Source: Phaeoceros laevis
Lineage: Eukaryota > Anthocerotophyta > Anthocerotopsida > Notothyladales
Direction of reading: 5' to 3'
DNA: 61,900 nt
Assembly: GCA_049999765.1 (NCBI GenBank)
Contig: JBNGIQ010009287.1
Span: 100,214-162,113 of the forward strand
Shown here: one piece after another, positions 1 to 9,981 of the stretch
Layout: the number at the start of each line of letters is the position of its first letter
Numbering within the stretch: the first letter of the stretch is position 1
Notes under the pieces: model-generated
The model's input: only the letters and a program-made list of their open reading frames with translations
Databases searched by the model: none
What the model was told of the DNA's origin: nothing
Program-made: the position numbers and the translations under genes

Positions 1-70
1 CATTGACTGTGATGCCCGTCATATTGTGTGATGCCTGCTTTATATACATTGACTGTGATGCCCGTCAATA
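1..70. repeat. Short direct repeat at left edge
   Basis: A 21-base unit starting CATTGACTGTGATGCCC occurs at 1-21 and again at 47-67, with a partial copy between them. It is noncoding and may be the edge of an element that continues outside the window. Confidence 0.6.
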
Positions 71-100
71 TGACGGGGCCTCCACACTAGTCATATATGT

Positions 101-329
101 AATCATATATGTAGAAGGGTAACCTTAATTTGTTTGGCAATGACTATAAGTGAGGAAATCATATATGTAGAAAGGTAACCTTAATTTTTTTGGCAATGTG
201 GGGTATAGTTTCGGATAGTACTACAACTTTGAACACGGATTCCCACAGGGCTCCACAATCACTAGCACAAAACTACAAGTGAGGAAATCATATATGTAGA
301 AGGATAACCTTAATTTGTTTGGCAATGTG
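101..329. repeat. Three dispersed copies of a 42-bp AT-rich unit
   Basis: The unit (AATCATATATGTAGAA... ending TTTGGCAATG) is present near 101-142, 157-198 and 287-329 with a few mismatches. No coding potential is visible. It could be a degraded minisatellite or part of an AT-rich nonautonomous element. Confidence 0.6.
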
Positions 330-524
330 GGATATAGTCCACTGAGTGAGTTCGTCTATCAGACTCTATCGTGTGGAGGGAATTACTAGCCTTATCCTCT
401 TTAGCCTTATCCTAATTTGAATGCGGAACGGTTCAATGTTCATACTATTATGATTACACTTACTTGCCTTTTTAGTAAGATACTTTGTATATAGACATGC
501 AAATTGATATCAATATATTGATAT

Positions 525-668
525 AATTGGTGTATCCAGGTAATGTTAATTTGTTAGCCTAATTGGTGTATTAAAGTAATCTTAATTTGTTAGCCTAATT
601 GGTGTATTAAGGTAATCTTAATTTGTTGGTGTATTAAGGTAATCTTAATTTGTTAGCTTAATTTGTTA
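525..668. repeat. AT-rich minisatellite, unit about 36 bp
   Basis: Around four imperfect tandem copies of a unit with core GGTGTATTAAGGTAATC followed by TTAATTTGTTAGCC. Copy length varies because some copies lack the TTAGCC segment. Noncoding. Confidence 0.65.
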
Positions 669-1601
669 GCCGATGTGGTATCGAACATCTTTTTACGCAA
701 TTAATTTCATCTCAATGTTCAGACTTTCATCTTGCAACTACTATAGGCATGCCATGCTAGTTGTACTTATATTTCAAGATTAGTAATACAAGCTAAGTTC
801 TAAAACTGGCTGTAAGGACTCCGGTTTGTAGGCTCCTGATCTCAATGAGATCTCAATGAGTCAAACCCGTGAATTCTAAGCGTTTTGGGTAGATGCTGCC
901 GGGTTGGGAGTCCCCAACGGGACCCAGGAGGACCCACTATTTGGCACTTCCCTAAACGGACTCTTCCCACGTGAGCAGAGCGACACAGACGTGGCATCCA
1001 CAGTCATACTGCTCCTAAGCTCTCCGGTCAGGTCCACACAAACCGTACATAGATAGGCACTCCCTGCAGTGGCAAAATGGATGAACCAGTCCTGCCAGTG
1101 GTGCAAGTCAACAAGATCTGTGAATCTTGAAGAGGCCAGCATGGCAAAAGTTGAACTACCATGCCGGTTGCCGTTAAGAGTCCCGAAGTTGGTAAAAATT
1201 AGCTGCAGCTGCGACTTCGGTTCAAACGTTCAAAAACACAGAACTAAGGAGGTTGGGAAGTCTGTCACGAAGTACGACGTACACAAGCTGATTTAAGTCT
1301 ACAACAACCTGTACAGGTTGATCTTGAAACCCGGGCAGCGGGTAATTTCTGCCAGGTCCAAAAAAGAGAGCAAACAGGAAGGGGCTGTTGGGCGGGCTGG
1401 TTACCCTCTAATCTCCCAGTTGAAGATGAATCCTTAAGACCAGGAAGATGTCACTGTCTATCTAGCTACTGCCTCGCTATCGCTGCCGGATATCCAGCGC
1501 GGCAAAATTGCAGACTGACCTCTGGGTACAAGTTTAACGAGGAAGACAAGGGGAGTGGCACGTACCTTCACTTCGTACATGGTAAGTGAGTTGAACCACT
1601 C
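669..1601. other. Intergenic, 3' flank of FATB-1
   Basis: No gene is recognised here. The short open frames on both strands match no family I know. It lies downstream of the minus-strand FATB-1 stop and probably holds its 3' UTR. Confidence 0.5.
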
Positions 1602-3582
1602 TCACCTTTGACATTTTGGAGCCCAAACAGTCTTAGCCGTTATGATAACATGGCCTTCTTCCTTTCTCAAAGTATGCCATAGACGTGAACATCCCTCGAT
1701 GGTTGACAGAATATCCCTTGCTTCTTGTGACGACCCATGAGGTGCAGCCTTGTTCGCCAAAGCTGCTTCTTCCGGGCTGGTTAGGGAGATTACAACGTCT
1801 TGCTGATTGCATTCTCGCCTATACTCCATGGTTATACTTCTTAGCTCGGATTTGTCAAGCACATGTGTAGGCACACTCTGCGTGACAGGCACGAAACTCA
1901 GCAATGTACAATAGATGCAAATTCAAGAATGGGACTAGAGATGTGCTTTAGGCGGGGGCAGACCCGACAAACTACCCTTCAAGAGTTTCAAGCGTTGAAA
2001 ACGACAAAACAAAACATATGGGGGCTACCTCCAGTATCCAAGGAATATATTTCACGTTGTTGACATGACGGTTCAAATCCAGATCATTTCGGTGGGCCTG
2101 CATTGTATAGAGAAACTGATTAGTGACACCAGTATCAGCTAGCACCTGTTTCAAGTCAACCACAAGTGTCAGGCTTTCCTTAGGATCGAGCAAAACGTTG
2201 ATCCTACCTTGAGACCAGATTGCACAAACATAGCTGAGTCATCAAGCTCCCGGATTTTCTGAAAGACTTCTTCAGAGATTGCATGCCTGTCGTGGAAAAA
2301 CGGAGTGATCTCCTCCCGAACTTTGCTGGGCATTCTTGCCATCCTTCGAGTTTGCATGTTCATAAGCACCCATTGGCTGCAGCCAATTGTTTCAAGCGGG
2401 TAGATTAGGTCCTGACGCAAGTGCGGCAGAGAAGCTTCGGATGGCAAAACTTGAGAGAGAACTTCCTCGTTACCTAGTTCCTCGGGCAATGACTCTACGG
2501 GTATCAAGATCCCGTGCTATCCAATCCCTCCGCATGCCATTTGCTGCTTGGCTGTGTGAAGCTACCCATGAATCTATCTCCACCATGCTGCCCCTGCATG
2601 AACGGAGAATCAAGTGCGCTCGGTCATAAAGAAGACAAGTGTTCAAATGCAAGGACCAGATGCAAAGAAAGCTAGTCACAGCTACATTAAAGGGGGCAGG
2701 GGAGTGCGACACTTTTAAACCAAACCAGACAAACAAGCAAACAAAAGCCCCTTACCAAGCCGGATAGTGGTCAACTTCCACATGCATACGCCTGACCACC
2801 CAGATGAGGCCACATTCAAACATGGCCTTTGTGGTTCCAAATCCATCTGCTCCAACCCCTGAATAAAGAACATGGTTCAGTGCGACCTCCTGCAAAATGT
2901 ACACAAACAGAGGGGATGTTAGTGCTCCTGCAAGAGCGACAAAACTGAAAGATGAATCAGCGGTGTCGAACAAGAATGGCGTCACCTGAAAAAGATTTGT
3001 GATGGTCTCGATGGATGCAGCCTTATCAGCTCCAACTTCGGAATATCGGATGACAAATGCCTGCCTGTAGATTCGCTTGTTTTGTATGAGGCAACCTTTT
3101 CTAAGAGCTTCCACGGGCCTACTCTCTGTTACACTGGTCTCTAAAATCAGGCTGGACACCAGGCGGAGTGCAGTAAGAACATCGGGGGAGGGGAGCCTGA
3201 CGAGCTCGGGGCCACGCTGGGCAATGCCTGCGGGACTAGCACCCTGAACTTGCGGCATCTTGGTGCTAACTACATTGTTTCCAGAGGATCCGTTGAGGTT
3301 CAACAACTTGCTGAACCCTGCAAATTTTGGCCAGACTCCAAACACTTTGGATCCAACCGTTCCCCATTCCCCTGCGCCTGCCTGCACTTGCGATTTCCTC
3401 GGCACACCTGCTCTGACTCTCATTTCTGGTAGCAGAAAAAACTGATCGGACACGCTGTGCAAGCTGTGAGAGACAGTGGACTTGGTGCCATCGCTGAGAA
3501 GCGAGTCGGTGCGCGCGTGGACTGGGAAGTCTCCCATGGCAGCAGGAGAGTGCAGGGCTCCTGCCATCAGGGCGAGCGTCAT
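1602..3582 (-). CDS. FATB: FatB-type acyl-ACP thioesterase, copy 1
   Basis: Predicted 454-residue plastid acyl-ACP thioesterase, which hydrolyses acyl-ACP to release free fatty acids for export. Six exons join in frame with GT-AG borders: 3582-2986, 2889-2756, 2593-2474, 2376-2208, 2097-2029 and 1877-1602. Residues 170-199 hold the conserved YRQAFVIR block. The catalytic region reads LDLNRHVNNVKY, giving Asp347, Asn349 and His351, with Glu385-Cys386 in EYRREC; the 34-residue His-to-Glu spacing matches plant FatB. The roughly 165-residue N-terminal part is Ser/Ala-rich and likely contains the transit peptide. Two changes at usually constant places are visible: VIRYSEVG where the family has VIRSYEVG, and NRHVNN where it has NQHVNN. 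The first Met in the open frame was used as start; TGA ends it. It lies downstream of FATB-2 in the same orientation. Confidence 0.9.
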
Positions 3583-4439
3583 GCCCGATTCAAGGACAGC
3601 GCCGTCCGTCCCTCCTCCTCTGCCTCCTCGCCCGATGGCTTCTGCGAGTGGTGCGAGCTCCGCCAGGCTAGGTCAGCGGAAGGGGAGCTCACGCAAGCAC
3701 GAGCGCCGACAATGTCTAGCGGAAGTGACAGGGCGGGCTGCCCTCATAGTGGCGCTGGCCGCACTGGATGCATGCTTCCCACAGCCCGAATGCAAATGGC
3801 GCCTCGTTGCTTGTGGCCCGGCCCTGAATTTGGTTGTGCTCGCGCTCGGACAAAAGCTCTGCGGACACCGCCAATTTGGCGGAGCCCCTAAATAGTCTAG
3901 TCTAAAATGCGTGGAGACCCTGCATTGCACACATGGCAGACCCGCAAGCGGGGAACTGAGGTGAATGCAGTTACCGAGAGAAAGTTTAGCACCACCCACG
4001 TAACCCGCGCAGGGCTCCGCCCAACACTTGTTCGGACGCATGCAACTCCCAACTGCTTTCTCTCAATCCCAACTAACCCCGCCGTATTTAGTGCTACATG
4101 TAGCAGCAGGCCACCAATGCCAGTCGAAGGGAGGACGGCATACATTTGTCGGACGCAGTCCCCCAATCTCAACACAACACATCATGAGGACTCTCAGCTA
4201 ACACGAGGGCATTTTGCACTGAGTTAATTTCAGTTTACCGGAGCTGGGTTTGTGACTCGTGAGGTGCGCACTGAAATGCTCTACGAACGGTAAACTAGCT
4301 ACCGGCAAGCCTATTTCTTTATTCATCCAATTCCCTCTACCATCGTACAAAGTATCTGGACGATCATGAGTGGATCACTACTACCCTCTATTTTAGGTAG
4401 GTGAAACCTAAAACAAAGGGCACAAGGACGTCTCTACGA
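3583..4439. other. Intergenic between the two FATB genes
   Basis: Upstream flank of FATB-1. GC-rich close to the gene, then AT-rich. Open frames here are overlapping antisense frames without family resemblance. No promoter element stands out. Confidence 0.5.
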
Positions 4440-4613
4440 TCCTAGGTAGTTAGCTAGCTATTACTACTAGTGTTGTGAAAGGATCTCGTCAATGTGGGTC
4501 AATCCTACAAGTGGTACACTCTAGAATCCTAGGTAGTTAGCTAGCTATTACTAGTAGTGTTGTGAAACCATATGGTCAATGTGGGTCAATCCCAGAAGTG
4601 GTACATTTAAGAA
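4440..4613. repeat. Tandem duplication, 87-bp unit
   Basis: Two copies start at 4440 and 4527, each beginning TCCTAGGTAGTTAGCTAGCT and continuing through GTCAATGTGGGTCAATCC to AGTGGTACA, differing at several positions. Noncoding, just past the 3' end of FATB-2. Confidence 0.8.
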
Positions 4614-4805
4614 TAGGTTGACCTAAAAACTTCATGTTCACACCTGGGTCCCAAATACATGAAAAATACTCCACCATAGGTGACACATCCAAATAGGCAC
4701 CAAGTGGGAGTCGACTAGGGGGTCTCTCTCTCCTCCAGGGTATAAACCTTCTATTGGACAAATATATGTACAAAGCCATCTTGGGCGATGCTTTTGTTAT
4801 GTGCT

Positions 4806-6985
4806 TTAGGCTTGGCTTGGGCTTGGTGAATCGGATGATGATGATGATGCCCCATGCTGCTGTTGCTTGCTTCTCCAAATGCTTCTCCCTCGAAGAATTT
4901 CGGAGTTGTCCCTGTCCATATCCATCCTAATGAGGTGAGTGTACTGGAGAGGAGCCATGGATGTTGCTGCTGGCTCGCAAAAGCTGCAAGCATTGAGGCC
5001 CGAAGTGTAGGAAAAGGGTCCGGATGTGCTATTGCCGCCGCTCTTGCTCTCAATAGCAGAGTCTCTCAAAACGCACACCCCCACATCATCCGCCTCCTCA
5101 GCGGCTGTTGACAAGGGCATAGTTTCTGGACTCGTGAGTGCCTGCACAGTATCGTGGTGCCCACACTCTTTTCGGTACTCGAGGATAATTGTCTTGAGCT
5201 CGTGTGATTCTAGTAGCTCCGAGGGTAGGCTCTTCACATGCATACAAAGTGACAATTAGTTTTGGTCAATGCCAACTAGTGAGGGAGTGCTGCTTGAGAG
5301 AGAGATCTAGTTGTGAAATGAATTCTTACAACATTGAAGTGGGTGATTACCTCCATCATCCAACCAATGTACTTGACATTGTTGACATGCTGATTCATGT
5401 CCAGATCACTCCGTTTGGGCTGGATGAGATGCACAAAATGAATGGTGTGTAAGTTACCACAAGTACGTGGTGTCAAGAGTCAATAAGAAAATTGCTTGGC
5501 AACCATATTAGAAAAGACTAAAAAAGGGAACAAACAGGATGCAAACATACCGTAAGATTCGACCTAATGTATGATGCAGAGCCATCCAGCTTAGAAATTT
5601 TGCTTTGTGGCGCTTCGTCCATAGTCATGGCCGTTCGCTCGATGAACCAAGGACAAATTTCTGCCCTAACATCATCAGGCATCTTAGATAGCCGTCGCGT
5701 CACCTTGTTCATCATTACCCATGTACTGCATCCGACCAAATTATCAATTAGTTGGAAGATATGGAGGGCCACTACCGATTCACATCCACACCTTCGGTGT
5801 GTGAAACAGCAAGCAAGCCACCTGGTGGCACGAGCCAGAATTTGACCCGTTGTGTAGTCCCTCACGAGCCAATCTCGACGCATTCCGTTTTTTCCCGAGG
5901 CTCCTACCCATGAATCAATCTCTATCACATCTCCCCTGAAGAGTGAGTGAACATTACCCGCAAAATGTTCAGCTACACGATTTCACGATTGAATTTTTTT
6001 AAAGAACAGCAAATGGGTGTATACTTGCATCAAAGTTTTGTCGAAAGTGGGTGTATACTTGCATCAAAGTTTTGTCGAAAGGGTGGACCAATCTTACCAG
6101 GTTGGGTACTTGTCTACTTGTACGTGCATGCGGGTGACAACCCAGATTAGTTGATTGCGGATCATAGCATGAGTTGCTCCAAATCCGTCCCCCGCCAATC
6201 CGGACACCCACACATGGTTAAGCGCCACATCCTGCGTTTTGTTTCCAGGTGTCAAAGAACCGGTGAACTCGATCCTTCAAGGGGAATTGGTGAAAAATGT
6301 GTGCTCAAACCTGGAAAAGATTGTTGAAGGTGTCGATGGACACCGTCTTGTCGGCGCCTACCTCGTAGGATCGAATGACAAAACTCTGGCGGTACACCAC
6401 TTTGTTTTCTACCAACCTGCCTTGTCTTAGGTGGTTGAGCAGCTCCACGTCCAGCTTGCCAATTTTGGACTTGAGACCGCATAGAATCCCCGCTCCTTCC
6501 GTGATGTCCGCTTCACATTCTGCGCTGCTGTCCGTCACGGAGGCGTCCAACATTTTAGCTACCGTAGAGCCATTGCCCAGCTGGCCATGGCTCTCCGTCG
6601 TCATCACTAATTCTTCGTTACAGTCTTCCTTGGAAGCTGTCGCCCTTAACGCCGAGTTGCCCAGCGTGCTGTCTACTTTGACGCCGCTGTGAGCGGCGTC
6701 CACCTTGACGCCGTTGGCTTTCAGGTGGGAGGAGCCAGCACTGTTGTTCAAGGGCGCTGCGTTTGCTCTAGGCCCAACCGTCATCACACACTTGCTGCTG
6801 CTGCTTGTATATGTCTGCTGCTGGCACCAGTGCAACGGAACCCTGCTTGTCCTGCTCATCCCGTGATGGAACGACGCGTTCTGCGGCTGCAATAATGAGC
6901 CCGCCGAGGGAAGACGAGATGCTAGAAGACTATCCATGACAGCAATTGAGACCGCAGCCATGGCTGCTGTCCCAGTTGGGCACAA
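4806..6985 (-). CDS. FATB: FatB-type acyl-ACP thioesterase, copy 2
   Basis: Predicted 530-residue acyl-ACP thioesterase. Exons 6985-6311, 6231-6098, 5935-5822, 5725-5551, 5419-5351 and 5231-4806 join in frame; every junction has the same phase as in copy 1, and exons 2 and 5 have identical lengths (134 and 69 nt). The conserved core runs VVYRQSFVIRSYEVGADK, then NGMRRDWLVRDYTTG, TWVMMNK and LDMNQHVNNVKYIGW. Asp373, Asn375, His377, Glu411 and Cys412 correspond to the FatB catalytic set. It is closer to plant FatB consensus than copy 1. It has a long Ser/Thr-rich N-terminal region of about 190 residues (a second Met lies 8 codons in, at 6961) and a C-terminal tail of about 100 residues beyond the family end, rich in Ser and Gln. 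Stop is TAA. Confidence 0.92.
6015..6082. repeat. 34-bp tandem duplication in intron 2 of FATB-2
   Basis: Two nearly perfect copies of a unit beginning GGGTGTATACTTGCATC and ending TTTTGTCGAAAG lie side by side inside the intron between exons 2 and 3. Confidence 0.85.
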
Positions 6986-8347
6986 GCGTGATCAATCCGT
7001 TCCAAAGCAGAAGCTTCAGCCTCCCCTGGAGCTGGGTCAGCTGAAAATTTCTTGAGACTTGTAAATAATGTAGGGCTCCCTGCGTGCAAGCTCAGGACCT
7101 GGTCCCGATGAAGTGGTGCCTCTCCGCTACAAATTTGGCTCTTTAATCCCCTCCCCTACGGCTCCCCGCGCTCCCCTTGAACCTTCAAACTCCCCAACAG
7201 GAGAGCCCACAGAACTTCGCCCCTCTGCACTTCCGAGGGTCCCACAAGCCTAGCTACTCTCTGCAAAACCGGTACACTGACCATAAACGCGGATGGATCG
7301 AGGTGCCCGGTGGTACGCGTCCACCCCGGAAACTTCTCCTACCGGTGGCAGCTAGCTAGCTGCGAGCTGGGCCCGGGAACTGGCTGGCAGTACGCCAATT
7401 CAGCTTCTCATCTCGCTCGCTTTCCAAGAGCCCGCCGTCGCTGGAAGCGAAGTTGGGTGGTCTTGTTGGGTAGCCACAAAACAAAAGGGTGGTGCAGCCA
7501 AGGCCAAAGTCCAAGTCTGGCTTGAGAAGAGCGCAATCTCCAGTTTTGTTACCTTGCCAACACCTCGCCTCGTTCGCATCACTCCCACGCCAACTCCTTG
7601 GACAAAAATCCACATACAACCTCCTGGAGACTGGCGATGCCGCCAATTCTACCTGCAGGCTGCTCTTGAAACACACCACTTTCAAGAGGACTCTTGAGAT
7701 TTGTCGCTTTCGATCTCTGGAGGCAGGGTACCGGTGGAGATGTCCGCCGCATGAAGTTGCCTCCTTCCTGGCGCCCGATCCTCTATGGATACAGCCCCCT
7801 GCGTGCACCTTAAGCTTGTTGCACTTGCAATTGGAACTACATGATATCTATCAGCTCTCAAGCGGGCACGCAATCCCCCGCTTTGGACGCATACTGTCTC
7901 TGAGCAACAAGCTCGTAAATTCCAGTGGCTTCCTCTGTTCGACACCTGCTCCCTGTCTGATCCGTGGACCATCACCAGCCTGGTTGCCGCTTGGGGGTCC
8001 TCCTGCTCCTAACCAGTAGTTGTGTGTGTTCTGTTGGGAGTTTTTACCAGCAGTTCGCACGTGACATTCTTGAGCTGGGCGCTGCAAAAGATGTCGAGGT
8101 CGCCCGGGCTGTGATTTCGGTTGCACTGCCACCTAAAAAACACTGGCAGACCACAACCACAACAGAGACGGAAGGCGCGCACTCTGAGGAGGACATGGAA
8201 ACTGCCCTTCAACAACCCCTTTATTATTTTATCATTTTCTCCCACTTGCTCCGTTGCTAAAATGGCCTCACCACCCAATTCAGAATGTCGGTGCCCTGCT
8301 CAGTATAGTTAGACTACTGTAATTCCTACCGTCCCCGTCTGTTTTAT
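6986..8347. other. Intergenic, FATB-2 promoter side and WASHC3 3' side
   Basis: Several open frames occur on both strands, the longest 176 codons on plus at 7489, but they overlap one another in antisense and match no family I recognise. It probably holds the FATB-2 5' UTR and promoter and the WASHC3 3' UTR. Confidence 0.5.
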
Positions 8348-9515
8348 CTACGCAATTCCTGGTGCAGGAGCATCCGGGTCGTCTAGGACCGATGGCTCAA
8401 AGCCCTCCACAGACATTTGCATTTTTACTGCCTGCGGAAACATCACCCCACAATCAACATGCATACAAGAACCCTCTTACTGCAAATCTCGTTTTCAGTT
8501 TAGAGACCATCCCAGCAGTGACTGAGGTTAGCTCCGCAGCCTCCCAATTCAAAACTTGAGCAGAATCTCACATCCTCACTACACTTTTACCCTTTCTGGA
8601 ACACCAACTTGCAACATTCTGAAAAAGCGAGAGTATGCTGGATCGTCCTTGACCTGTGCACATGTGCAAGGCTCAGTGCTTGCCGTCATTCTCCCCTGCT
8701 CCTCCCGGTTATACTAACATACGTTCGCAACGTCAAACAAAGACAAGCCTTCAACACCAACGATTGCTTCTGCCACCTGCCGTGACCAGTTCATGGAGCT
8801 TTACCTTTAAACGAGATTGCTGCTCAGATGCAGAAGATGAGGCAGATGGACTTGGTAAAACGTGGTCGGGAGGTGCAGGAGGCACAATGCTATCAAACAG
8901 GTAGAGGCTCGTCAAGGGACTAGCCAAGTAGAGACAATTGCAGAACCAAGGACCATGGCAGCCTCTAGAGCTAGCAGTACCTCAGGATGCCATCAGTATC
9001 CTTGTCTGTCTCCAAAGGCCTCTCGGACCCGCTAGAGAACCCGGCTATGGTACCGGCCTCAGCACTAAGGTCGAAGGAAGCTGGGTCTCCTGGCCCTTCA
9101 CTGTCCTCCACACTTCTCAACTTGGCCTCCAGCAGTGTAATCGTAGTGTCCAGAGTCAGAATCCTTCTGGTGACAGAAATATGTTCACAGCTGACAGCGG
9201 TGACATGCAAGAGCTCAAACGGACAAGTCTCAGCACAGCACATACCGATGCACCTCAGCTAGCTTTTGCTCGCAGAGCGCTGAGAAATTGTTTAGAAGTT
9301 GCACCGTGTGCACAATGTAGGTGTTCACCTAGTCCCCGACGGAACATGTCCAGCCAGACATTGGAGCCAGATAATTCCCCCTGACCACAGAACAAGGGCA
9401 ACCACAACCTCCTGGTTGCCACCACACAGTGATACCGGAAAGGTGTACTAACCAGGAAAACTGTACGTTGCTCGGGAATGGCAGGAAGCATCTGATCATC
9501 ATCCGCAGACTCCAT
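8348..9515 (-). CDS. WASHC3: WASH complex subunit 3 (CCDC53) homologue
   Basis: Predicted 187-residue homologue of WASHC3/CCDC53, a small coiled-coil subunit of the WASH complex that activates Arp2/3 on endosomes (human protein 194 aa). Exons 9515-9453, 9328-9246, 9166-8981, 8889-8805, 8653-8591 and 8431-8348 join in phase with GT-AG borders. The N-terminal part has the family pattern: PAIPEQRTVFLVNTYIVHTV, then LLNNFSALCEQKLAEV and a heptad-like stretch ending LEAKL (about residues 10-65). A Pro/Ser-rich linker follows. The conserved C-terminal block is VKDDPAYSRFFRMLQVGVP (140-158), then AVKMQM, EGFEP and DDPDAPAPG. Stop is TAG. The start is the Met directly before ESADDD; another in-frame Met lies 13 codons upstream. 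Exons are 63-186 nt, so open-frame scanning misses the gene. It is head to head with the SBE3-like gene. Confidence 0.85.
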
Positions 9516-9981
9516 CGGAGCAAAGCATCCCAAGCTTGTCTGCCGCACACCCACGAGTCAGCCAGCGGGAGCTGCCTTATTTGCCTACGTGTATGACCCC
9601 TTGGCAAGATCGAAGTCAGCTGTTTCTGGTCTCCGAAACTGTGAGCTCGGTGCAGTCCCAAGTGCTCAAGCAGAGCCGCATCTCCGAGGTGGTGAGAGAG
9701 CTGCCACTTCCCATCGGCATACCTCATATAAACCTTCGTAGTTCCGCCATTTCGTTCGTTCAGGTTTCAGGTGTCTTGGGTTGTTGAGCATGAAATGCCG
9801 AGCGGCTGTTTCCATGCGCGGGCTCTGGTTTGGCACGATAAGGTTGGCATCAGGCAGCTAGCCAGATGAACGGCCGTCAACAATCTTCGAGCTCCGCCTG
9901 TCAGTATGCAAATTGTGGAACAAGGTCCCCTTGCTGAGTGACGTGACTTCTGTCCAACGGTCAGGAACGGCTTGATTCCAA
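9516..9981. promoter_or_regulatory. Shared upstream region of WASHC3 and SBE3-like genes
   Basis: The start codons of the minus-strand WASHC3 and the plus-strand SBE3-like gene are about 466 bp apart, so both promoters and 5' UTRs must fit here, unless the second gene has an unseen upstream exon. No clear TATA box is visible. The function is inferred from geometry only. Confidence 0.4.

Noticed and set aside
7489-8019. 176-codon plus-strand ORF between FATB-2 and WASHC3
   Set aside because: Low-complexity translation overlapping several antisense frames, no splice or family support.
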